The notes under the pieces are model-generated. The model was not told where the DNA came from. It made no database searches and saw only the letters and a list, made by a program, of their open reading frames with translations. A program made the position numbers and the translations under genes. Shown piece by piece: positions 17,233-30,094 of a stretch of 64,000 nt of DNA. The stretch comes from G965247475 sp965247475. GTDB lineage: Bacteria > Chloroflexota > UBA11872. Each line of letters starts with the position of its first letter. Position 1 is the stretch's first letter. The stretch spans positions 248,001-312,000 of the forward strand of contig OZ252016.1 of the NCBI GenBank assembly GCA_965247475.1, given 5' to 3'.

Positions 17233-17285
17233 TGTAAATCCGGCACCGTAAGGCTACGTAGGTTCGAATCCTACCCGGCCCACCA
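17233..17285 (+). repeat. 53-bp duplicate of the tRNA-Tyr 3' end (attachment-site-like)
   Basis: Matches 15999-16051 over 53 bases with one change (G at 16011, A at 17245). It includes part of the anticodon loop, variable arm, T arm, acceptor strand and CCA. Upstream of 17233 the sequence no longer folds as a tRNA: the anticodon stem is broken (CCGAA against TCCGG) and there is no matching D arm. A duplicated tRNA 3' end flanking 1.2 kb is what site-specific integration into a tRNA gene leaves, but no integrase gene is present between the copies. Confidence 0.8.
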
Positions 17286-17539
17286 AGACTTGACCGGTGC
17301 GGATACCCCCGAGCCGTTCGCGTCCTCCGGAGTCCCGTGCCGCGCGCAGCATGCGATCCGGCGCGTGCAGTGGGTGTCGGCCGGCCTGGAGTCGTCTGAG
17401 GCATGTCCCTTCAGCGGATGGTGCGGGCGAAACGCCGTAGGCTGGCGTCGGCTGACGTCGCGAACCTTGCGTCCAGGCGGCATCTCGGACCGGTAGCTCG
17501 AAGGCGGGGACCATTCCGAACGAATCGCGGGCATTCGAT

Positions 17540-18625
17540 GTGGCGGTCGTCGGCGGCGGGATCGTCGGTACCGCGATCGCGATTCGCGCCGCGCGGGAAG
17601 GCCTGACCGTCGCGCTTGCCGAGCGTGGCGCAATCTGCGGGGAGGCGACATCCGCGTCGGCCGGCCTGATCTGCGCGCAGTACGACGCACACGCCGACAC
17701 GCCGCTGTTTCGATACCGGCTCGACGGCCGCGCGGCCTGGCCCGAGTTCGTTGATGTGCTGACGGACCTGGCCGGGGCGCCGGTGGAGTACCGACGGACG
17801 CCCACGCTGCGGCTGGCCTGGGAAGACAGCGCCGCGACGCTCCGCGCACGCGTGACCTGGCAGCAGGCGGCTGGCTTGGAAGTCATACCGCTGACGCCCA
17901 ACGAAGCGTGCCGGCTCGAGCCGGCGATCGCCGATGACGTGGCCCTGGCGGCGCTCTTTCCCGGCGATGTCCAGGTCAACACCCAGCGTCTCGCGCCCGT
18001 GGTCACACGCGCCCTGCGGGCCGTGGGCGTCAGCGTTCGGCAACACACCACCGTTCGTGAGCTGCGCCGGGACGGCGGCGGGCACATCCTGATCACCGAC
18101 GGCGAACCGATCGCGGCCGATCAGGTGGTCATCGCCGCCGGCTCGTGGTGCGCCGCGCTGCTGCCGGACCTCCCGGTCGGGCCGTCGAAAGGCCAGATGC
18201 TCGAGCTGGAAGCGGGCGATCTGGAACTCCGCCACATCGTCATATCGCCCGACGGCGGGGTCACGCCGCGCGCCGATGGTCGGCTCGTAGTCGGTGCGAC
18301 CAAGGAGGACGTAGGCTTCACCCCCGGCAATACGGCCGCCGGCGTCCACGCCATGCTGGGCGCCGCCATTCGCGGGATTCCGCAGCTTGCCGCACACCCG
18401 ATTCGTGCGCAGTGGTTTGGCTACCGGCCGGCCACGCCCGACGGTCTGCCGGTCGTCGGCGCGCATGCGCCGAGCGGCACGATTGTCGCGAGCGGCCACT
18501 TCACGCACGGCGTCACGATGAGCTGGCTCACGGCCGGAATCGTCACCAACCTGCTCGTCGGCAAGCCGCCGGGGTACCCCATCGAGCCGTTCGCGCCCGG
18601 GCGGTTTGTCGGCCCGACGATGTAG
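17540..18625 (+). CDS. FAD-dependent amine/amino-acid oxidoreductase (DAO family, glycine-oxidase-like)
   Basis: 361 residues from GTG 17540. The FAD-binding Rossmann motif AVVGGGIVGTAIAIRAAREG is at the very start, so the protein may begin a few codons earlier. Upstream the frame reads IPNESRAFD before GTG but has no ATG, GTG or TTG back to the TGA at 17453; an ATT at 17513 is the only near-cognate option in that stretch. Other DAO marks: ATSASAGLICAQYDAH, QVVIAAGSWCAAL, and WFGYRPATPDGLPVVG with GHFTHGVTMSWLTA at the C-terminus. It resembles ThiO/glycine oxidase and sarcosine-oxidase-type enzymes; no thiamin genes are nearby, so substrate is open. Confidence 0.88.
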   Translation: MAVVGGGIVGTAIAIRAAREGLTVALAERGAICGEATSASAGLICAQYDAHADTPLFRYRLDGRAAWPEFVDVLTDLAGAPVEYRRTPTLRLAWEDSAATLRARVTWQQAAGLEVIPLTPNEACRLEPAIADDVALAALFPGDVQVNTQRLAPVVTRALRAVGVSVRQHTTVRELRRDGGGHILITDGEPIAADQVVIAAGSWCAALLPDLPVGPSKGQMLELEAGDLELRHIVISPDGGVTPRADGRLVVGATKEDVGFTPGNTAAGVHAMLGAAIRGIPQLAAHPIRAQWFGYRPATPDGLPVVGAHAPSGTIVASGHFTHGVTMSWLTAGIVTNLLVGKPPGYPIEPFAPGRFVGPTM

Positions 18626-18943
18626 TAGCGGCAGGCGTCGGCCCGTGACCCCGGCCCCCCGCCCCGCTCCGTCACCCCGGCAGCCGCCGGGGTCGAGCGG
18701 CCTGGACCGTCGACGCCGCGAGCGGTCGACGGCCGCAAGACAGCGGACCCCAATGCAGGCACTCAGAATCACCCGGTGGCGCGGCCGGATACTCTGGCTA
18801 GGTGTCCGACCGTTTCACGGCCTTGTTGAGCGCCTCAGCCTTCCTCCCGAGGTCCGGCTTGCCCCTGAACCTTCGTCCGACCTAGCATGCTTGTGCGACA
18901 CCCACGAGTTCGCCGCCACGCAGACTACGAACGAGGCAACCAG
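18626..18943. other. Gap with a REP-like palindrome, no gene
   Basis: ACCCCGGCAGCCGCCGGGGT at 18674-18693 is an 8-bp perfect stem with an AGCC loop, the same palindrome type as in the 136-bp array at 52.4 kb. It lies 48 bases after the oxidoreductase stop and may act as its transcript end. Nothing else is recognisable before the start of the binding-protein gene. Confidence 0.5.
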
Positions 18944-20890
18944 TTGACGTTCACTTCATGTGTAGCGAGCGTAGTTCGAGGTCCTGTTCGCAGGATAGTA
19001 TCGATCGGGATCGTAGGTTGTGTGGTCGCTACTTTGCTGTCGGCGTGTGGAGACGAGCCGCCGTCCGGCGCTGCGGAGCTGCCCACCAGCACACCGAGTC
19101 CGGCCAGTATCCGCACATCGCCGCCGCCCGACACGCCGACGCCCTCGCCCAGCCCAACCGCAATCCCTGAGCCCACTGCTACGTCCCCGGCGCCGTCGCC
19201 CGACATCACGCCGACGGCGACGTCCCGTCCCGCCACCCCAACGCCGGAGCCCGCCGTTCGTGAGGAGAAGGTGCTGACGCTTCGCTATTGGCAGGCCCCG
19301 TCGTTGCCCGGCCCGTATCTGGCTGACGGCTACAAGGACCGGGACGCCGGGGCTGTGACCCTCGAACCCCTGGCCGGCTACGACCCCGACGGCGAGCTCA
19401 CGCCAAAGCTCGCCGCCGAGATCCCGACCCTCGAGAACGGCGGTGTTGCACAGGACCTGATGTCGATCACTTGGAAGCTGCGAGCGGACCTGAAGTGGTC
19501 GGACGGGAGCGACCTCACCGCCCACGACGCGGTCTTCACCTGGCGTTATTGCACGGATGAGGACACCGGCTGCTCCGGCAAGGACGCGTTCTCCGGCATC
19601 GCCTCCGTGCAGGCCGTCGACGATCTCACCGTCCAAATCGTGTTCGACGCACCGACGCCGTATCCGTACAACGCGTTCGTTAGCGCTAGCACCCCGGTCA
19701 TCAGCAGGGCGCAGTTCGCCGACTGTGTCGGCGCGGCCGCAAGAGCCTGTGACGCACAGAACACCGCCCCTCTGGGCTCCGGCCCCTATCGCATCATCGA
19801 GTTCGAGGCGAACGAGGGGGCCGTCTATGAGCGCAACCCGTTCTACAGAGGGGAGGCGCCCTACTTCGATCGGGTGGTCTTCGAGGGAGGCGGCGACGCG
19901 CTCTCGGCGGCGCGCGCGGTTCTGGAAACGGGCGAAGTCGACTACGCCTGGAACTTGCAGATTGAGCCGGAGACGCTGGCGGAGATGGAAACGGCCGAGA
20001 TGGGCACGGTGGTCTCCGCATTCGCCAGCGATGTTGAACGCATCGTGGTCAATCAAACGAATCCGGACCCTGCATTGGGCGACGACCGCTCTGAGTACTT
20101 GGATGGCCTGAATCCCCACCCGTTGCTGACGTTCATGCCGATTCCCCAGGCCATGTCAATGGCCATCGACCGCACCCGCATCTCGGAGCAGCTCTACGGC
20201 TTCGCCGGAAAGACCGCGTGTGATCTGGTCGTGGCTCCTCAGAGATACGCTTCGACCGCGAACGATGGATGTCTAGATCAAGACATCGAGGGCGCCAAGA
20301 AGCTGCTGGACGACAGCGGCGTTCTTGACACCGACGGTGATGGCGTCCGTGAATACAATGGCGTTCCTCTGCGTATCACATACCAGACTACCGTCAATGC
20401 TATCCGGCAGGAGACCCAGGTGCTTATCCGCGATTGGTGGCGTGAGATTGGGATCGAGACTGAACTACTGCAGCACGACGCCAGCGTCTTTTTTGGAGGC
20501 GATCCCGTCATCGATAAGGTGGCGTCGTATCGTCGGTTCTTTGCGGATGTTCAGATGTACACGACCGGCCCCGGAATCGATCCCCAACAGTATGTGTTCA
20601 GTCAGGGCTGCGAGCATATCCAAACGCGGGACAACAACTGGTCCGACGGGAACAACTCCCGCGCTTGCAACGAAACGTATGACGAAGTCTTGGATCAGCT
20701 TGCACAGGCCCGAGTCGGGCCGGAGCGCGACGCCCTGGTGAAACATCTCAATGACATCATCGTGCGGAACTATTACGAGATTCCACTGGTGAACCGGGGC
20801 CTGGTTTCAGCGCACCTTGACACCCTGCGAGGCGTCCGCATGAACGCTTGGGACAGCGAGCTGTGGAACATCGGCGAGTGGAGTCGCTAG
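18944..20890 (+). CDS. ABC transporter substrate-binding lipoprotein, family 5 (peptide/nickel type)
   Basis: 648 residues from TTG 18944; an in-frame ATG at 18887 is also possible but has no ribosome site. Signal sequence IVGCVVATLLSAC gives a lipobox and lipid anchor. A Ser/Thr/Pro-rich spacer of ~70 residues follows, then the extracytoplasmic solute-binding family 5 fold: ITWKLRADLKWSDGSDLTAHDAVFTWRYC is the signature, later GSGPYRIIEFEANEGAVYERNPFY and the C-terminal domain with DDSGVLDTDGDGVREYNGVP. Such proteins capture peptides or other solutes for an Opp/Dpp-type importer. No permease or ATPase gene adjoins, so it is an orphan or served by a distant transporter. Confidence 0.9.
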   Translation: MTFTSCVASVVRGPVRRIVSIGIVGCVVATLLSACGDEPPSGAAELPTSTPSPASIRTSPPPDTPTPSPSPTAIPEPTATSPAPSPDITPTATSRPATPTPEPAVREEKVLTLRYWQAPSLPGPYLADGYKDRDAGAVTLEPLAGYDPDGELTPKLAAEIPTLENGGVAQDLMSITWKLRADLKWSDGSDLTAHDAVFTWRYCTDEDTGCSGKDAFSGIASVQAVDDLTVQIVFDAPTPYPYNAFVSASTPVISRAQFADCVGAAARACDAQNTAPLGSGPYRIIEFEANEGAVYERNPFYRGEAPYFDRVVFEGGGDALSAARAVLETGEVDYAWNLQIEPETLAEMETAEMGTVVSAFASDVERIVVNQTNPDPALGDDRSEYLDGLNPHPLLTFMPIPQAMSMAIDRTRISEQLYGFAGKTACDLVVAPQRYASTANDGCLDQDIEGAKKLLDDSGVLDTDGDGVREYNGVPLRITYQTTVNAIRQETQVLIRDWWREIGIETELLQHDASVFFGGDPVIDKVASYRRFFADVQMYTTGPGIDPQQYVFSQGCEHIQTRDNNWSDGNNSRACNETYDEVLDQLAQARVGPERDALVKHLNDIIVRNYYEIPLVNRGLVSAHLDTLRGVRMNAWDSELWNIGEWSR

Positions 20891-20949
20891 CGGCCCGACG
20901 TTGCGCGGCGGCTGCCGAAGCTGGCCTCTTCCCGAGATGTAACGACGAC

Positions 20950-21025
20950 GCACGCGCCACGTTCCCTCTCCATCGAGGGAGAGGGACAGAGCCTGTCCTG
21001 AGCTTGCCGAAGGAGTGAGGGGGTC
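20950..21025. repeat. Dispersed repeat, locus D
   Basis: TTCCCTCTCC-ATCGAGGGAGAGGGA followed by GTCCTGAGCTTGCCGAAGGA and GTGAGGGGG: the same module order as at 5678-5735. The rest of the 400-base gap before the tRNAs (20891-21296) holds no gene that can be supported. Confidence 0.6.
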
Positions 21026-21296
21026 GGAAGTGGTGGCCGACATGAGGTTCAAGGGCGGGGCGCTCGCGGCCCGTCTGACGGCGCGCGCCCGCCGGATGCC
21101 GTCGAACCAGCTCCCGCCCCGGCGGCGATCCCGCGAGTTCGCCGCCGACCACCTGCGGCTGTGGGCGGGCCGAACCGAGGGCCGCTGGTATCATGCCGGA
21201 GAGGCGCGCCCGGCGGCTGTGGCCCCTTGCGACAGAGGCCAGGCGGACCTGCGGTGACGTCGGCGACCGCGCCGGCAACATGCCGGTCGGCGGTAT

Positions 21297-21369
21297 GGGC
21301 CCATAGCTCAGCGGTCAGAGCAGCCGGCTCATAACCGGTAGGTCCCTGGTTCGAATCCAGGTGGGCCCA
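21297..21369 (+). tRNA. tRNA with CAT anticodon (Met/Ile2)
   Basis: 73 bases. Acceptor GGGCCCA/TGGGCCC; D arm; anticodon stem GCCGG/CCGGT with loop CTCATAA, anticodon CAT; T arm CCTGG-TTCGAAT-CCAGG. The three G-C pairs typical of initiator tRNA are not present in the anticodon stem, so it is elongator Met or Ile2 (lysidine-modified). CCA is not encoded (CCG follows). Confidence 0.92.
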
Positions 21370-21390
21370 CCGAGCCGTGCGGCGCTTCCT

Positions 21391-21462
21391 GGCGGAGTAG
21401 CTCAGAGGTAGAGCAGGGGACTCATAAGCCCTTGGTCGCTGGTTCGAGTCCAGCCTCCGCTA
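21391..21462 (+). tRNA. tRNA with CAT anticodon (Met/Ile2), second
   Basis: 72 bases. Acceptor GGCGGAG/CTCCGCT (first pair G-T); D arm TAGCTCAGAGGTAGAGCA; loop CTCATAA, anticodon CAT, with a mismatch (A-G) closing the anticodon stem; T arm GCTGG-TTCGAGT-CCAGC. It lies 21 bases after the previous CAT tRNA but differs in sequence, so one may serve Met and the other Ile(AUA). The identity elements cannot be settled by eye. Confidence 0.88.
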
Positions 21463-21469
21463 CCGGCTT

Positions 21470-21553
21470 GCCGAGGTGGTGAAACTGGTAGACACGCAGT
21501 CCTCAGGAGGCTGTGAGCGTCAGCTCGTGCGGGTTCGAATCCCGCCCTCGGCA
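21470..21553 (+). tRNA. tRNA-Leu (CAG)
   Basis: Acceptor GCCGAGG/CCTCGGC; anticodon stem CAGTC/GGCTG with loop CTCAGGA, anticodon CAG; long variable arm (class II); T arm GCGGG-TTCGAAT-CCCGC. Only 7 bases after the preceding tRNA, so the three are probably one transcript. Confidence 0.92.
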
Positions 21554-21770
21554 CCCTGAACGGTACAAGCCGCGCATCCCGGGGCTCGGGCCGTTCTGAG
21601 CTGTGCGCGGCGAGGCGGCCGTCCAATCACGATTCGAACGGTTGTCAACCACGCCGCGCACGAGTCGCCGTCGCCGCCCGGGACGTGACGACCTCACAAG
21701 TCAAGAGACGGAAGAGTGGAGCATGAGGTCGGTAGCCATGCCCGAGCTGTTGATGTGAAAGGGGCCGCAC

Positions 21771-22223
21771 ATGTCTGGGAATGTGGAGTCTGAGACCCCG
21801 TATGCGAGCAAGCCTGACAGGGCCGCCGTTCTGCAGACCGTCGCCGACTACCAGACCGCGTTTAGCGCACACGACCCTCACGGCGCGCAGCTCTTCTATC
21901 ACGAACCATGCACGTTTATCTTCGCAGATCGCGTGGTTTTGCTTGCGTCACGACCCGATATAGAGGCGTTCTTCACATCGGTGATACGGGGTCTCGAAGC
22001 GAGGGGCTGGCGCCACAGCGAGTGGAGCGAGATCCACTTCAAGCAGATGAACGACGGCTTGTCGCTGGTGAGCACCGTCGCGATACGTTACCGGACCGAC
22101 GGCCAGGAGCTGGAACGGATTGGTGCAACCTACACGTTTCGCAAGACGGAGCACGGCTGGAAGATCGCGGCGGCGGTGACGCATCCGCCGGACACGGTGA
22201 TACGCTTCCACGCACTCCAGTGA
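21771..22223 (+). CDS. SnoaL-like / NTF2-superfamily protein
   Basis: 150 residues from ATG 21771. An alpha+beta cone-fold pattern: an N-terminal helix (AAVLQTVADYQTAFSAHDPH), then FFTSVIRGLEARGWRHSEW, and a beta sheet with VSTVAIRYRTDGQELERIGATYTFRKTEHGWKIAA. The last strand motif (T.rktehGWkIaa) is typical of DUF4440/SnoaL_3 proteins. Members include ketosteroid-isomerase-like enzymes and ligand-binding proteins; no specific role can be given. It follows the tRNA cluster and precedes the broken aldolase on the same strand. Confidence 0.8.
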   Translation: MSGNVESETPYASKPDRAAVLQTVADYQTAFSAHDPHGAQLFYHEPCTFIFADRVVLLASRPDIEAFFTSVIRGLEARGWRHSEWSEIHFKQMNDGLSLVSTVAIRYRTDGQELERIGATYTFRKTEHGWKIAAAVTHPPDTVIRFHALQ

Positions 22224-22286
22224 CCCCGTAGCCGGAGGGCGATTGGGGTGCCCTGGTCTTGGGCATCATTCTCCCAGGCGGCAATC

Positions 22287-23058
22287 ATGCGGACCGGGCT
22301 CAAGGACAAGATCGCACGGGGCGAACCGTCGATCGGGGCGTCACTTCCAATGGCGTCGCCCGATCTGGTCGACTTTTGTGGGTTCTTGGGATTCGAGTGG
22401 GTTGTAGTCGACACGGAGGCGGCGTCGATCGGGCCATCTGAATGTCTGGCGATCTGTCGCGTCTGCGACTCCCACGGAATGGCCCCCGTCATCAAGGTCC
22501 CCGGACGGGAGCCTGAGGTGATTCAGGCCTACCTGCGCGTCGGCGCGATGGGGGTTTCCGTGCCGCATATCAGCACCGCGGAGCAGGCGCGGGCGGTCGT
22601 GGACGCCGCGCGCTATCCGCCCGAGGGACAGCGCGGTCATGACATGGGCGGCAGGTCTGGCGGCTACTCACCGGTTGCCATCGATGCTGACTATCTCGCA
22701 AGGGCCAATCGCGAGCTCTTGGTGTCCGTTCTGTTGGAGAACGAAACCGGTGTGCGCAACTTGGACGAAGATTCTCGAGGTCCCGGGCATTGACGCCCTC
22801 TACATCGGTCCGGGAGACCTCGCGCTGTCCATGGGGTATCAAGACCGGGAGCACCCTGTCGTGCAGCGGATGATCGCGGAAGGTCGGTGCAAGATCCTTG
22901 CATCCGGCAAGGCGCTATTCGGCGGCGCCGCGGACCTAGCCACGGCCAAGCAGTTGATCGACGAGGGGTCCCTGCTCATTCACACCAGGGTCACCGAGAT
23001 GTGGGGCAACGACACCAGGCATTACCTGCAACAGTTGCGTGAGCACGCGAGAAAGTAA
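22287..23058 (+). pseudogene. HpcH/HpaI-type aldolase, split by a +1 frameshift
   Basis: ATG 22287 begins MRTGLKDKIARGEPSIGASL, then WVVVDTEAA, IKVPGREPEVIQAYL and GVSVPHISTAEQARAVVDAA, typical of the HpcH/HpaI (4-hydroxy-2-oxoheptanedioate aldolase / citrate lyase beta-like) family. The frame ends at 22793 after VRNLDEDSRGPGH. Removing one G at about 22770 restores LDEILEVPGIDALYIGPGDL and continues to TAA at 23058 with DALYIGPGDLALSMG and an intact C-terminus. The complete product would be ~256 residues, the normal size. Either a real mutation or a single-base sequence error; every other part looks intact. Confidence 0.85.
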
Positions 23059-23212
23059 GAGCTCCTTCCAGCCTCCGACCGCGTCAGCCGTTGAGCCGGC
23101 CGCCTCGCATCGAGGCATAGCCGCCCAGGCTGGCCCCCAGACCGAGTCCCCACATCCTGACCGGCTCACGCCACCCGGCGCGGCCCGGTATCCGCGTACT
23201 CCCACGTCTCGA

Positions 23213-26366
<3,154 letters not shown>

Positions 26367-26426
26367 GATGCTGCTCGCGGGGTCCTGACGAACGCTTTGA
26401 GTGCGAGGGTTCGCGTGTCCAATCAA

Positions 26427-26658
26427 GAATCCGGTCGATGGTATAGGACAGCCCTTCGACGCTAGGCGCGGGCGGCGTCACGGGACCCAGTGGTGCGCCG
26501 GCTTCGACCGTGACTTCTCGACCACAAGGCCGTTGCTGCCGATCAACGGGGTTCGATCCACCGGCGGAGGCCGTCAGGCTCGGACCCGGCGCGGCCCGTG
26601 ACGTGCGCGTGTGGCCGTGGGTATGGATGATTATGTGTATCGTTGATGTGGTATAGTG
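26427..26658. other. Divergent intergenic stretch between hsdR and the antitoxin gene
   Basis: No gene supported. The last ~60 bases become AT-rich, with TATAGT at 26652-26657. That -10-like hexamer is seven bases before the ATG at 26665, which would allow a leaderless antitoxin transcript; no convincing -35 is visible. Confidence 0.35.
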
Positions 26659-26898
26659 ATGGACATGCAGGCCATTCAGGTGACGTTCGACGAAGCGCTG
26701 CTCGAGCGGCTCGACCGGCATCCCGCGGTGCGGGAGCGGGGCCGCTCGGCGGTGCTGCGGGAGGCGGCGGCCGCGTACCTGGCCCGCAAGGACGCCGAGG
26801 ACATCGCCCACCGTTACCGCACGGGCTATCGCCATGCCGCCGGGCTTGACGCCGAGCTCGAGGGATGGGCCGGCGGGGGTGTATGGCCCGAGGAGTAG
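26659..26898 (+). CDS. Antitoxin, ribbon-helix-helix type (MazE-like)
   Basis: 79 residues from ATG 26659 (a GTG at 26656 and an ATG at 26665 are alternatives). MQAIQVTFDEALLERLDRHP is a ribbon-helix-helix strand plus helix, followed by RGRSAVLREAAAAYLARKD, the second helix. The C-terminal half is acidic and Trp/Gly-containing (LEGWAGGGVWPEE), the usual toxin-wrapping tail. It overlaps the toxin start by 16 bases. It would repress its own promoter with the toxin. No clear Shine-Dalgarno site. Confidence 0.8.
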   Translation: MDMQAIQVTFDEALLERLDRHPAVRERGRSAVLREAAAAYLARKDAEDIAHRYRTGYRHAAGLDAELEGWAGGGVWPEE

Positions 26899-27221
26899 AC
26901 GCCGGGCCGCGCCGCGGCGAGATCTGGCACTACCGCTTCAAGCCGCCTGACAAGCGCCGTCCGGTCGTCGTCCTCACGCGCCAGGAGGTGCTCCCGCTGC
27001 TGCGCACGGCGATGGTGGCGCCGATCACGTCGACGATTCGCGGCCTGCCGAGCGAGGTGATCGTCGGCGCGGACGAAGGATTGGGGCACGACTCCGCGAT
27101 CAACCTCGACCACGTACAGACCGTCGAGCAGCGGCTGCTGCACCGCTACGTCGGGTCCCTGAGCCCGGCGAAGATGCACCAGGTCTGCCGCGCCCTCGCC
27201 GTAGCCACCGGCTGCGCCTAG
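26883..27221 (+). CDS. MazF-family endoribonuclease toxin
   Basis: 112 residues from ATG 26883 (MARGVDAGPRRGEIWHYRF); AGGAG-like bases of the antitoxin end lie too near to be its ribosome site, so it is probably translationally coupled. PemK/MazF marks: RRGEIWHYRF, RPVVVLTRQE, TAMVAPITSTIRGLPSEV and SAINLDHVQTVEQRLLHRYVGSLS. The family cuts mRNA at short sequence motifs. The pair sits inside the hsd locus, opposite in strand to all hsd genes and between the complete hsdR and a second hsdR stub, so it was probably inserted or recombined there. Confidence 0.88.
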   Translation: MARGVDAGPRRGEIWHYRFKPPDKRRPVVVLTRQEVLPLLRTAMVAPITSTIRGLPSEVIVGADEGLGHDSAINLDHVQTVEQRLLHRYVGSLSPAKMHQVCRALAVATGCA

Positions 27222-27281
27222 CTGTACGGACCACAGACGTGTGAGACACGGCTGATGGGCGGCCGATCGGCCGATTGCAAC

Positions 27282-27479
27282 TCAGCAGTCGGCGACTCGC
27301 AAGCTCACCCGGGCCAGGGCGTCACCCAGCCGCCGCTCCAGCACCACCTGCCCGTAGTCGTCCCGCTCCGCCTTGGGCGTGTCCGGCGCGATGTCGCGAC
27401 CGTGAGCCACGCGCCAGCCCAGGTTTGCGAGCCAGGTGAGGGCCGCCTTTTTAACGTCCGACTCGGTGATACCGGTCAT
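27282..27479 (-). pseudogene. Truncated HsdR N-terminus (second copy)
   Basis: 65 residues: MTGITESDVKKAALTWLANL, then VAHGRDIAPDTPKAERDDYG and QVVLERRLGDALARVSLRVADC. It is clearly homologous to, but not identical with, the start of HsdR at 26366 (QVVLERRLRDALAELNLGLP). The frame ends where homology stops, just before the toxin gene. This is the front of a different hsdR allele, in the right place to follow hsdS and the TIR-like gene. Confidence 0.85.
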
Positions 27480-27512
27480 GGTTGAACGGATTTCCGCTGC
27501 ATCTCTCCCCGG

Positions 27513-28344
27513 TTAGTCTGAGTTCGCAGGAAATTCCCTTGCTACGGTAGCTAAGACATCACCGAAGATCTCCCTAATATTGCCTCTAGAAAAGCGAATC
27601 TGCTGCACGCCATTGATGTTTGAGAACTCTTGAGTGCCCGCTTCCAACAGCGCAATCGAACGATTGAATCCCAAGCAGCCCTGGAACAAGCCAAGCTCAT
27701 GGACGACATTCGGCCGTGGATGAAGTTGCCCATCGTCGGTCCTATCTTCCCGGTCATGACTGGAATCGCAAAAGATCTGACCTTTAACACATCCTCAAGG
27801 ACATCTCGTATTTCGTGGCCGGCCCGGGCACCAACCTCATAAGCTATGACATCATAGTTGTGCTGCTCATGAAGGTGATCCTTCAGATCTCTCCAGACAT
27901 TACTGTTGCCATGCCCAATGAAGATCTTGGGCGTCTCAGGTGGAGGAGGCGGCGGTGGAGGATCTTCAGGGATCCACGAGGCCCCAAGCTGTCTTTCAAA
28001 GATTTCAAAGACGGCTTCAACTTTAGAGCGGCTCGAGAATTTAACTTGAACTGTCGTATTGATCGCGTTGTAAATGCCCATATAAAAGGTATAAGGAGTT
28101 ACAATGAGACTGTTCCCATAACCTCTTTGTTCATTGTAGTATGCGCTGCCATTAGTTCTTCGATAGTCGGCAAATAACTCGGCGAGAGAGTCATGGTACA
28201 CTCTGAATTATCTACCTCAACCTTTAGTGTGTGTTCACATTTCTGCTGCTCTTCAGGATCGACTTGCTGCTTGAAGACACGAGAGACATCCTTGAGCACT
28301 TCGGCAGAAAATTGGACTCGGTCATACTTCTTTGTCTTCTGCAT
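27513..28344 (-). pseudogene. TIR-like domain effector (PF10137-type) with two frameshifts
   Basis: Reconstructed ~277 residues from ATG 28344. The N-terminal ~125 residues (unnamed domain) carry FSAEVLKDVSRVFKQQ, a SE-W-Y-HDSLAELFADYR segment and YYNEQRGYGNSLIV. A run of eight Pro comes next, then the TIR-like domain: KIFIGHGNSNVWRDLKDHL, FAIPVMTGEDRTDDGQ, RPNVVHELGLFQGCLG and GVQQIRFSRGNIREIFGDVL. Two single-base losses break it: near 28198 (TG-TAC for TGG-TAC) and near 27750 (GGG-AAG for GGGG-AAG). Restoring both gives one frame ending TAA at 27513. Such domains are NAD-degrading or nucleotide-binding immune effectors. GC is clearly lower than in neighbours, suggesting transfer. Confidence 0.78.
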
Positions 28345-28371
28345 CTGTATGCACTCCCCTTTGGCAAACTC

Positions 28372-29804
<1,433 letters not shown>

Positions 29805-29812
<8 letters not shown>

Positions 29813-30065
29813 CCGTGTCCTCTTCCCTGGTGAGGAACCGCAGCCGCGCGAGGTTTGCCTCGATCGCCGCGTCAAGCCGCCGCACCTCGGCCTGCTGCTC
29901 GCGCCATTGCTTGGTGGGACGGGCCATCTTTTCCTCGAAGGGTTCGCCGTCGTCCTGTTGCGGCTCCGCGCCGACGTAGCGACCGGGGGTGAGCACGTGG
30001 CCGTGCTTGCGGACCTCGTCCAGGCTCGCGCTCTTGCAGAAGCTGGGCACGTCGGCGTAGGCGAC
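29805..30065 (-). pseudogene. hsdM: HsdM C-terminal remnant (~86 codons)
   Basis: The end of the chimeric frame reads VAYADVPSFCKSASLDEVRK, HGHVLTPGRYVGAE, DDGEPFEEKMARPTKQWREQ and QAEVRRLDAAIEANLARLRF. This is the C-terminal tail of type I N6-adenine methylase HsdM. All catalytic motifs (including NPPF) are missing; upstream the sequence changes abruptly to a GGGAGAGGGTCGGGGTGAGGGT repeat and an IS481 end. Stop TGA at 29805 overlaps hsdS. Without HsdM there is no modification activity, so the locus cannot work as an intact type I system. Confidence 0.85.
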
Positions 30066-30094
30066 TGGACCCTCACCCCGACCCTCTCCCCTTG

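Noticed and set aside
17200..17285. Second functional tRNA-Tyr
   Set aside because: Only the 3' 53 bases match; the D arm and 5' acceptor are absent and the anticodon stem is mispaired.
27551..28344. Programmed frameshifting in the TIR-like gene
   Set aside because: Neither shift site has a slippery heptamer with a following stem-loop, and similar shifts occur in the adjacent hsd genes, so decay or sequence error is more likely.
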